Source of the DNA: Ectopseudomonas composti
Lineage (GTDB): Bacteria > Pseudomonadota > Gammaproteobacteria > Pseudomonadales > Pseudomonadaceae
NCBI GenBank assembly: GCA_946886245.1
Contig: CAMPIF010000089.1
Span: forward strand, 1-11,340
Direction: 5' to 3'
DNA length: 11,340 bases
The notes under the pieces are model-generated. The model did no database searches, was not told where the DNA came from, and saw only the letters and a list, made by a program, of their open reading frames with translations. Positions 1-6,249 of this stretch are shown in pieces. The position numbers and the translations under genes were made by a program. The stretch's first letter is position 1; each line of letters opens with the position of its first letter.

Positions 1-2417
1 TGGTGCCGAGCCATATCCTGGCGCTGGATCGCCTGCCGCTGCTGCCCAACGGCAAGCTGGACCGGCAGAGCCTGCCCGAACCGCAGGTGGAGGCAGGTGC
101 GTACCAGGCACCGCGTACCGAGCAGGAACAGTTGCTGGCCGGGCTGTGGAGCGAGTTGCTCGGTATTGGTCAGATCAGCCGCGATGCCCAGTTCTTCGCC
201 CTGGGCGGCGACTCGATCCAGTCCCTGAGCCTGGTAACGCGGCTGCGCAAGGCCGGTTGGGAGCTGACGCCCAAGGCGGTATTCCAGCATCCGCGCCTGG
301 CTGATCTGGCGGCGGTGCTGACACCGCTCGGCACTGAAAGCCTGGTGGTGCCGCGCGCCAGTGGCTCACTGCCGCTGACGCCGATCCAGGCGCATTTCTT
401 CTCGCTGCCCATGGCCAACCGTGCGCACTGGAACCAGGCATTGCTGCTGGATGTGCGCCGACCCTTGCAGGCCGCGCCTCTGCAGCGTGCGCTGCAGGGG
501 CTGATCGAGCATCACGATGCGCTGCGCCTGGCCTTCCGCCAGGATGAAGCGGGCAACTGGCAGGCCTTCTATCGGGACGAGGAGCAGGCCGAGCGTCTGT
601 TCTGGCAGCGCCGCATCGACTCGGACGCAGCCCTGCAGGCGCAATGCGAGGCCGCCCAGCGCAGCCTGGACCTGCAGCACGGCCCACTGCTGCGGGTGCT
701 GCTTGCGGATATGCCCGATGGCAGCCAGCGCCTGTTGCTCGCCGCTCATCACCTGATCATCGATGGCGTTTCCTGGCGCATCCTGCTGGATGATCTGGCT
801 CGCGCCTACCAGCAGGCTGTGGCTGGCCAGGCGGTCGATCTCGGTGACCGGCCAGGCAGCTATCAGGCCTGGGCCGAGCACCTGTGGCGCCACGCGCAGG
901 GTGCATCGCTGGCCAGCGAGATGGACTATTGGCAGGCGCAGCGTGTCAGCCAGCGCCTGCCCGTGGATGACCCGGCCGGCGAGGCCAGCCATGCCCAGGT
1001 GCAGACCTGTACCTGGCAGCTGAGCGAAGCGCAGACCCGGCGCCTGCTGCGCGAGACCCTGCAGCAGGATGCGCGCATGGACGAAGTGCTGCTCGCCGCG
1101 TTGGCCGAAGGGTTGCGCCGCTGGGGCGGCCTCGATGACAGCCTGATCGCCCTGGAAGGTCATGGGCGCGAATGGCTCGACGAGCACGCCGAGCAGGATA
1201 TCGCCCGTACGCTGGGCTGGTTCACCAGTCTCTACCCGCTGCGTCTGCAGGCGCAGGAAACGCTGCCGCAGACCCTGGCCGACGTTCGCCAGCGCCTGCG
1301 CAGCGTGCCCAACAAGGGCCTGGGGCATGGCCTGCTGCGCCATCTGGGTAACGCGGAACAACGCCGCAGCCTGGCCGAGCTGGGCGAGCCCGAGATTGCC
1401 TTCAACTACCTGGGGCAGTTCGACGCGCAGCTCGGCGATGGTCACTTCGCACCCGCCAGCGAGTCGCCGGGCACTCTGGTCGATCCGGCCACGGCGCTGA
1501 CTCGCGAGCTGGAAATCAACGGCCAGGTGTTCGCCGGCCGTCTGAGTCTCAGTTGTCGTTTCAGCGCCCAGCGCCATCGCCTGCAGCGCATCGAGGCGTT
1601 GCTGGCGGCGGTGGGCGATGCGCTGCAAGCCCTGATCGACGACACGCCGGCCGCGTCTGCACCACGCCAGGAAGCCCCGACGGCTAGCGCGCCCAGCCCC
1701 TTGCTGCGCCTGAACCAGGCGGCTGCCGAACGGCCCACGCTGTTCTGCGTTCACCCGGTCAGCGGCACGCTGGTCGGCTACTACCCCTTGGCCCGCGCTC
1801 TGACGCCGCACTGGCAGGTGTTCGGCCTGCAGAACCGGCAATTGCTACAGCCGTCCTGGCGTGACCAGAGCCTCGAACAGATGGCCCGCGATTACGTCAG
1901 GGTGATGCTGGCAACCCAGGCGCAGGGGCCTTACCACCTGCTCGGCTGGTCGATGGGTGGCGCCCTGGTACTGGCCATGGCCCGGCTGTTGGAGCGCCTG
2001 GGCAAGACGGTGGCCTTCGTCGGCCTGGTGGACGGCTACGTCCCCGGCGCCGGTCTGGCCCGCGCACCACGCGCTGCCGTGGCAGATGAGTCGACCTCGG
2101 GCGACGACGACTGGCAACAGTTGCTCGCCCTGGAGCGGCACATGCACGCGCTGGCCGCGCAACACCGGCACATCCAGCCGCTGCGCAGCCCGGTGCAGGC
2201 CTGGTGGGCCGCGCACTCGCCGGAGAACAACCGCAACGGCGAGGCGCTGCTGCAGAGCGCCCTGGGCCGCGAGTTGCACCTGTCGAGCTGGGTCGAGGCC
2301 GACCACCTGGGCATCGTCCGCGATCCGTCCTTCATCGAACACCTGGGCCGGCAACTGGCCGCGCTCGATCCATCGTCACGGCCACTGGGCCTGGAGAGTC
2401 ACGATCATGCAAATTGA
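1..2417 (+). CDS. Siderophore-type NRPS, C-terminal part (A tail, PCP, epimerisation, thioesterase)
   Basis: This is the end of a modular peptide synthetase; the gene enters from the left edge, and residues are counted from the first whole codon at base 3. An adenylation-domain A10 motif, NGKLDR (K18), is followed by a carrier domain with LGGDSI, whose Ser71 would bear phosphopantetheine. The GGDS variant is typical of carriers that precede epimerisation domains. The epimerisation domain is complete: PIQ near 125, HHLIIDGVSW at 249-258, EGHGRE at 385-390, GWFTSLYP at 405-412 and FNYLGQF at 467-473. A type I thioesterase follows, with GWSMGG (Ser650), Asp677 and His768 as the likely triad. The last residue is therefore loaded, epimerised and released by the thioesterase as a D-residue. 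Substrate specificity cannot be read because the adenylation core is outside the window. The family call is very secure; the siderophore role comes from the neighbours. Confidence 0.97.
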   Translation, partial: VPSHILALDRLPLLPNGKLDRQSLPEPQVEAGAYQAPRTEQEQLLAGLWSELLGIGQISRDAQFFALGGDSIQSLSLVTRLRKAGWELTPKAVFQHPRLADLAAVLTPLGTESLVVPRASGSLPLTPIQAHFFSLPMANRAHWNQALLLDVRRPLQAAPLQRALQGLIEHHDALRLAFRQDEAGNWQAFYRDEEQAERLFWQRRIDSDAALQAQCEAAQRSLDLQHGPLLRVLLADMPDGSQRLLLAAHHLIIDGVSWRILLDDLARAYQQAVAGQAVDLGDRPGSYQAWAEHLWRHAQGASLASEMDYWQAQRVSQRLPVDDPAGEASHAQVQTCTWQLSEAQTRRLLRETLQQDARMDEVLLAALAEGLRRWGGLDDSLIALEGHGREWLDEHAEQDIARTLGWFTSLYPLRLQAQETLPQTLADVRQRLRSVPNKGLGHGLLRHLGNAEQRRSLAELGEPEIAFNYLGQFDAQLGDGHFAPASESPGTLVDPATALTRELEINGQVFAGRLSLSCRFSAQRHRLQRIEALLAAVGDALQALIDDTPAASAPRQEAPTASAPSPLLRLNQAAAERPTLFCVHPVSGTLVGYYPLARALTPHWQVFGLQNRQLLQPSWRDQSLEQMARDYVRVMLATQAQGPYHLLGWSMGGALVLAMARLLERLGKTVAFVGLVDGYVPGAGLARAPRAAVADESTSGDDDWQQLLALERHMHALAAQHRHIQPLRSPVQAWWAAHSPENNRNGEALLQSALGRELHLSSWVEADHLGIVRDPSFIEHLGRQLAALDPSSRPLGLESHDHAN
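2393..2398 (+). promoter_or_regulatory. Ribosome binding site of the aminotransferase gene, inside the NRPS end
   Basis: GGAGAG lies 8 bases before the ATG at 2407. It supports starting the aminotransferase there rather than at any of the earlier in-frame starts inside the thioesterase coding region, and it suggests translational coupling with the overlapping NRPS gene. Confidence 0.65.
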
Positions 2418-3828
2418 ACCGCATTACGATCCGCTGCCGATGCCTGTCGCGCTCGATCTCGGCCCGGAGGCCACGCTGCGCGGCGCCGACTATCGCTTCG
2501 CCAGCACGGCCAGGCTGCAGCACCAGAGCGAGGTGGAGTCCAACGCGCGCAGCTATCCCAGGCGCATCCCGCTGGAGCTGCGCCGCGCCGAGGGCATCCA
2601 CGTGCAGGACAGCGAGGGCCGCTGGTTCATCGATTGCCTGGCCGGTGCCGGCACCCTGGCCCTGGGGCACAACCATCCCGTCGTGTTGCAGGCCATTCGT
2701 GGCCTGCTCGATGGCAGGCGGCCGCTGCACACCCTGGACCTGATGACCGAAGCCAAGGACGAGTTCATCAACGAGCTGTTCGCCTGCCTGCCGGCCGAGT
2801 TCGCCCGCGATGCGCGCATCCAGTTCTGTGGGCCGGCCGGCACCGATGCGGTGGAGGCGGCATTGAAGCTGGTGCGCACGGCCACCGGGCGCAGCCAGAT
2901 GCTGGCTTTCCACGGCGCCTACCATGGCATGACCCAGGGCGCCCTGAGCCTGATGGGCAGCCTGGGGCCCAAGCAGTATCTGGACGGCATGATCAGCGGC
3001 GTGCAGATGCTGCCGTACCCCTACGGCTATCGCTGCCCGTTCGGCCTGGGCGGTGCCGAGGGCGAAGGGGTCGGCCTGCATTACATCGAGAATCAGCTGT
3101 GCGATCCGGAAAGCGGTGTGCTGCCGGCCGCCGGCATGATTCTCGAGACGGTGCAGGGCGAGGGCGGGGTGATCGCCCCGTCCGCCGACTGGTTGCGCGG
3201 CATTCGGCGCATCACCCGTGAGGCCGGCGTGCCGCTGATTCTCGATGAGGTGCAGTGCGGTATCGGGCGTACCGGCAAGCTGTTCGCCTTCGAGCATGCC
3301 GGCATCACACCGGACGTGCTGGTGCTGTCCAAGGCCATCGGCGGCAGCCTGCCGCTGGCGGTGGTGGTCTACCACAAGGATCTCGACCGCTGGCAGCCAG
3401 GCGCGCACGCCGGCACCTTCCGTGGCAACCAGATGGCCATGGCGGCAGGCGCAGCCACCTTGCGCCTGATCCGCGAGGAGCGCCTGGACCAGCACGCCGC
3501 CGCCATGGGTGAACGCCTCTGTGCTCACCTGCAGGCACTGCAGGGGCGTTACCCGCAGATTGGCGAGGTGCGCGGCAGGGGGCTGATGCTCGGGGTGGAA
3601 ATGGTCGATCCACAGGGCAGGGCGGACACCATGGGGCATGCGCCGCACAACCGCGCGCTGGCCTCGGCCGTGCAGCAACAGTGCCTGCGTCGGGGCCTGA
3701 TTCTGGAGGTGGGCGGGCGCCATTCCAGCGTTCTGCGCCTGCTGCCGCCATTGATCATCACGGCGGCGCAGGTGGATCAGGTGGCAGAGATCTTCGCCAG
3801 CGCCCTCGACGCTGCGGTCAACCATTAG
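2407..3828 (+). CDS. Diaminobutyrate--2-oxoglutarate aminotransferase (class III, PLP)
   Basis: This 473-residue cytoplasmic enzyme belongs to the class III aminotransferases of the Dat/EctB/PvdH type, which make L-2,4-diaminobutyrate from aspartate semialdehyde and glutamate. Visible marks are LAGAGTLALGHNHP near the N-terminus, the GTDAVEAALKL cofactor-binding region, HGAYHG at 169-174, LDEVQCGIGRTG with Asp280 (pairs with the pyridine nitrogen), SKAIGG with Lys309 (Schiff-base lysine) and GTFRGNQMAM. The GAGTL and GTFRGNQ forms favour Dab enzymes over ornithine or acetylornithine aminotransferases. The start at 2407 begins MQIEPHYDP, has a good ribosome site and overlaps the NRPS stop by 11 bases, so the two are probably co-transcribed. 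Next to an NRPS it most likely supplies Dab as a siderophore building block. PvdH of the pyoverdine pathway is a functional parallel. Exact substrate is inferred. Confidence 0.93.
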   Translation: MQIEPHYDPLPMPVALDLGPEATLRGADYRFASTARLQHQSEVESNARSYPRRIPLELRRAEGIHVQDSEGRWFIDCLAGAGTLALGHNHPVVLQAIRGLLDGRRPLHTLDLMTEAKDEFINELFACLPAEFARDARIQFCGPAGTDAVEAALKLVRTATGRSQMLAFHGAYHGMTQGALSLMGSLGPKQYLDGMISGVQMLPYPYGYRCPFGLGGAEGEGVGLHYIENQLCDPESGVLPAAGMILETVQGEGGVIAPSADWLRGIRRITREAGVPLILDEVQCGIGRTGKLFAFEHAGITPDVLVLSKAIGGSLPLAVVVYHKDLDRWQPGAHAGTFRGNQMAMAAGAATLRLIREERLDQHAAAMGERLCAHLQALQGRYPQIGEVRGRGLMLGVEMVDPQGRADTMGHAPHNRALASAVQQQCLRRGLILEVGGRHSSVLRLLPPLIITAAQVDQVAEIFASALDAAVNH

Positions 3829-3871
3829 CAGAACGTGCCCCTTTAACGGGTGATGGCAAGGTTGTATCAAA

Positions 3872-3899
3872 TTGCCATCTAAATGATAAAAATTACTAT
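3872..3899 (+). promoter_or_regulatory. Candidate sigma-70 promoter for the receptor operon
   Basis: A -35 like TTGCCA (3872-3877, five of six consensus bases) and a -10 like TACTAT (3894-3899, four of six) are separated by 16 bases in the AT-rich part of the 155-base gap between the aminotransferase and receptor genes. The Fur-like repeat covers the spacer and -10. A PvdS-type element (TAAAT, 16-17 bases, CGT) was looked for: TAAAT occurs at 3880-3884, but no CGT follows at the right distance. Found by eye only. Confidence 0.45.
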
Positions 3900-3901
3900 T
3901 T
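3881..3901 (+). promoter_or_regulatory. Candidate Fur box upstream of the TonB-dependent receptor
   Basis: The stretch reads AAATGATAA, three A, TTACTATTT. Its arms match as an inverted repeat at 7 of 9 positions. Laid on the 19-base Fur consensus (GATAATGATAATCATTATC, from 3879) it matches about 12 positions, including the run AATGATAA. It overlaps the candidate -10, where bound Fur-Fe(II) would block transcription when iron is plentiful. Fur control of siderophore receptors is well established; this particular site is a prediction. Confidence 0.5.
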
Positions 3902-3917
3902 AGTTTTGCATTGATAT

Positions 3918-3942
3918 TGGTTAGGCTAGCCAGCGTTTTTTT
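3918..3942 (+). terminator. Weak terminator-like hairpin with T-run in the receptor leader
   Basis: TGGTTA (3918-3923) can pair with TAGCCA (3927-3932) around a 3-base loop, with one G-U pair; GCG and seven T (3936-3942) follow. It could end the NRPS-aminotransferase transcript or act as an attenuator for the receptor, since it lies downstream of the candidate promoter. The stem is short and has only two G-C pairs, so this call is tentative. Confidence 0.3.
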
Positions 3943-3947
3943 GACAG

Positions 3948-3965
3948 GCCAGCGGATTGGCTGGC
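3948..3965 (+). other. Perfect 6-bp inverted repeat in the receptor 5' leader
   Basis: GCCAGC (3948-3953) and GCTGGC (3960-3965) form a G-C-rich stem with a 6-base loop, ending 7 bases before the ribosome binding site of the receptor gene. GCCAGCG also occurs at 3929-3935, in the descending arm of the preceding hairpin, so GCTGGC could pair with either copy. Function unknown. Confidence 0.35.
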
Positions 3966-3972
3966 GGTATCG

Positions 3973-3977
3973 GGGAG
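3973..3977 (+). promoter_or_regulatory. Ribosome binding site deciding the receptor start
   Basis: GGGAG lies 6 bases before the ATG at 3984 and only 3 before the ATG at 3981. This favours 3984. The in-frame TTG at 3957 lies upstream of this site and is unlikely. Confidence 0.6.
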
Positions 3978-3983
3978 AAGATG

Positions 3984-6179
3984 ATGTCGAAAGCAGTGCA
4001 AGGTGCTGGACGTTTTCAACTGAAGTGCCTGGCCGTGGTGATTGCAGCCACATGCCATGGCGTGGTTCAGGCGCAGGAGAGCGATGAGGCCAATCAGGTG
4101 ACATTGCCTGCGCAAACGGTCACAGGTGAACTGGACCGCCCACAAGGCCCGGATTACGGCTACAAGGCCGAGAAAAGCCTGACCGCCAGCAAGACCAGCA
4201 CGCCGCTGTCGGAGACGCCGCGTTCGGTGTCGGTGGTGACGCGCAAGCGCATCGAAGACCAGAAATCGCAGAGCCTCACCGATGTGTTGGGCTACGTACC
4301 GGGTATCTTCGCGCCGCCATTCGCTGCCGGTGATGGCCTGGCGGGTGATCTGTTCTTCATTCGTGGTTTCAACGCCACCGACTACGGCTACGGCCTGCTG
4401 CGTGACGGTTTGCGCGTGCAGGGCAACCGCTACGACACCACCAGCGAGCCCTATGGCCTGGAGCGGGTGGAAGTGTTCCGTGGGCCGACCTCGATTCTCT
4501 ATGGCGAGAACGCGCCGGGTGGCCTGGTCAACCTGGTGAGCAAGCGCCCGACCGCTGCCCCGCAGGGTGAAGTGCAGCTCAACTACGGCTCCAACAACCG
4601 CCGCCAGCTTAACGTGGATGTTTCGGGCCCGCTGAATGACAGCGGCAATGTGCTGGGGCGCGTGGTGATGGTCGGTCGCGAGGCCGATACCCAGGTCGAT
4701 CACGTGCAGGACAACCGCATCTATATCGCCCCGTCGCTGACGCTGAACTTCGATGACTTCAACAGCCTGACGTTGCTGTCGACCTACCAGAAGGACCGCA
4801 CCAAGCTGGAGCTGGGCCTGCCGGCGGCCGGTACGCTGCTGAATAATCCGAATGGCAAGCTCGACAAGGACACCTTCCTCGGTAACGAGGACTGGAACAC
4901 CTTCGAGCGCGAGGTGTGGACCCTGGGTTACGAGTTCACCCATCGCTTCAATGACGACTGGCAGTTCCGCCAGAACTCGCGCTACATGCAGTCGCGCATC
5001 CAGCGTAACGAGATCTGGCCGGGCGCACTGAACAACGCAGGCTTCGGTACCAACGTCAGTTCGCAGGCTTACGACCGCTACAACAAGTCCATCACCTATT
5101 CGCTGGATAACCAGCTCGAAGGCAAGTTCGATACCGGTGCTTTGCAGCACACGCTGCTGGTCGGCGCCAGTTTCGACCGTACTTCCTTCAACCAGGACTG
5201 GAGTGCAGGGTTCGGCCCGTCGATCAACGTATTCAATCCGGTCTGGACCAGTGAGCCGACCACGCCGTTCACCATCCAGAACTCGCAACTCGATCAGCAG
5301 ATGACCGGTCTCTACAGCCAGCTGCAGAGCAAGTACGAGAACTGGATCTTCCTGCTTGGCGGTCGTTTCGATACGGTGGATAGCCAGTATCGCAACAAGC
5401 GTGACGCCAGTAGCCCGGTCAGCAACGCCGAGTCCGATCTGGATTACACCGACCGCGACTTCACCTGGCAGACCGGTGTGATGTATCAGTTCGAGAACGG
5501 CCTGTCGCCCTACGTCAGCTACTCCACCTCGTTCGTTCCGGTGCAGCAGACCACCAGCGCCAACGGGCCTCTGGATCCCATTACCGCCGAGCAGTACGAG
5601 GTGGGTCTGAAGTACGAGCCCAAGGGCTGGAATACCATGTTCACTGCTGCCGTATTCGATCTGCGTAAAGAGAATGACGTCATTTTTGACAGTGGTGATT
5701 ACCGCCAGGTCGGCGAAAGCCGTTCCAAGGGCGTCGAACTGGAAGTCAGCAGTGATATCAGCGCCAACCTGAATATCACCGCCGCCTACACCTACACCGA
5801 TGCACGGATTACCAAGGATGCGCCGGGCTCGTTGCTCGAAGATCACCAGATGACCGGTGTACCGCGTAACCAGGCATCGATCTGGGCCAACTACCGCTTC
5901 CTCGATGGCGCGTTGCGTGGCCTGCGTCTGGGCGGCGGCGTGCGCCACTTCGACAGCACCTTTGCCTACACCGCCGAGAGTCTCTACGGCAAGCTGGACA
6001 CCGGCGATGTGACCCTGGTCGATGCCGCCATCGGCTACGACATCGACGAGAACTGGTCGGTCGATCTGAATGCCAAGAACCTCTTCGATCAGGAGTACGT
6101 GGCAGGCTGCAACAATGCCGGGCGTTGCTACTGGGGCGACGAGCGCACCTTCCTCGGTAGCGTATCGCTGCGCTGGTAA
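3984..6179 (+). CDS. TonB-dependent siderophore receptor, FhuA-like
   Basis: This 731-residue outer-membrane receptor imports a ferric siderophore using TonB energy. A Sec signal peptide (AVVIAATCHGVVQA, cleavage after about residue 30) is followed by a possible TonB box (LPAQTVTG). The plug domain contains SETPRSVSVVTRKRIEDQ, SLTDVLGYVPGIF, FIRGFNATDYG, VEVFRGPTSILYGENAPGG and LVNLVSKRP, then a beta-barrel ending in aromatic Trp. The C-terminus, NLFDQEYVAGC...CYWGDERTF, resembles the end of E. coli FhuA, including two cysteines six residues apart (Cys709, Cys715) that form a disulfide in FhuA. This points to a hydroxamate-type ligand. There is no N-terminal signalling (STN) domain, so the protein should not drive a FecI/FecR-type cascade. 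It begins a likely Fur-controlled unit and is followed by a terminator. ATG 3981 is the alternative start. The family is certain; ligand identity is inferred. Confidence 0.96.
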   Translation: MSKAVQGAGRFQLKCLAVVIAATCHGVVQAQESDEANQVTLPAQTVTGELDRPQGPDYGYKAEKSLTASKTSTPLSETPRSVSVVTRKRIEDQKSQSLTDVLGYVPGIFAPPFAAGDGLAGDLFFIRGFNATDYGYGLLRDGLRVQGNRYDTTSEPYGLERVEVFRGPTSILYGENAPGGLVNLVSKRPTAAPQGEVQLNYGSNNRRQLNVDVSGPLNDSGNVLGRVVMVGREADTQVDHVQDNRIYIAPSLTLNFDDFNSLTLLSTYQKDRTKLELGLPAAGTLLNNPNGKLDKDTFLGNEDWNTFEREVWTLGYEFTHRFNDDWQFRQNSRYMQSRIQRNEIWPGALNNAGFGTNVSSQAYDRYNKSITYSLDNQLEGKFDTGALQHTLLVGASFDRTSFNQDWSAGFGPSINVFNPVWTSEPTTPFTIQNSQLDQQMTGLYSQLQSKYENWIFLLGGRFDTVDSQYRNKRDASSPVSNAESDLDYTDRDFTWQTGVMYQFENGLSPYVSYSTSFVPVQQTTSANGPLDPITAEQYEVGLKYEPKGWNTMFTAAVFDLRKENDVIFDSGDYRQVGESRSKGVELEVSSDISANLNITAAYTYTDARITKDAPGSLLEDHQMTGVPRNQASIWANYRFLDGALRGLRLGGGVRHFDSTFAYTAESLYGKLDTGDVTLVDAAIGYDIDENWSVDLNAKNLFDQEYVAGCNNAGRCYWGDERTFLGSVSLRW

Positions 6180-6201
6180 GCGGCAACCGAGTGAGCAGAC
6201 C

Positions 6202-6230
6202 AAGGCGAGGGGGACACCCTTCGCCTTTTT
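6202..6230 (+). terminator. Intrinsic terminator between receptor and permease genes
   Basis: AAGGCGAGGGG (6202-6212) pairs with CCCTTCGCCTT (6217-6227) over 11 bp with a single G-U pair and a 4-base loop (GACA). A T-run (6226-6230) closes it. It starts 22 bases after the receptor stop and ends 19 bases before the permease ATG. Little room remains for a promoter after it, so the permease is probably transcribed by read-through, giving more receptor than transporter. Confidence 0.85.
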
Positions 6231-6249
6231 GCGTAACTAAGGACAACGG

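Noticed and set aside
366..1841. A 491-codon open frame on the - strand inside the NRPS
   Set aside because: It lies opposite the epimerisation domain, whose motifs are all intact on the + strand; no recognisable domain on the - strand.
1957..2406. Upstream in-frame extension of the aminotransferase inside the NRPS thioesterase region
   Set aside because: The extension is a Trp/Arg/Pro-rich out-of-frame reading of the thioesterase; the ATG at 2407 has a good ribosome site and begins the normal family N-terminus.
3836..3856. Possible terminator just after the aminotransferase stop (CCC...GGG around CTTTAAC)
   Set aside because: Only three G-C pairs and no T-run; not a credible terminator.
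3941..3970. Perfect TTGACA at 3941-3946 as a -35 box
   Set aside because: The sequence at the -10 distance (CGGTAT or GGTATC) is poor, and a start there would fall in the ribosome binding site of the receptor gene.
2332..4104. A 590-codon open frame on the - strand across the aminotransferase and control region
   Set aside because: It opposes a clear aminotransferase and runs through the AT-rich regulatory gap. Its composition (His/Gln/Ala/Arg-rich) is typical of an antisense frame, and no family is recognisable.
3921..6203. A 760-codon open frame on the - strand covering the whole receptor gene
   Set aside because: It is an antisense shadow of a high-GC gene. The + strand encodes a textbook TonB-dependent receptor with signal peptide, plug, barrel and ribosome site; the antisense product has no recognisable motif.
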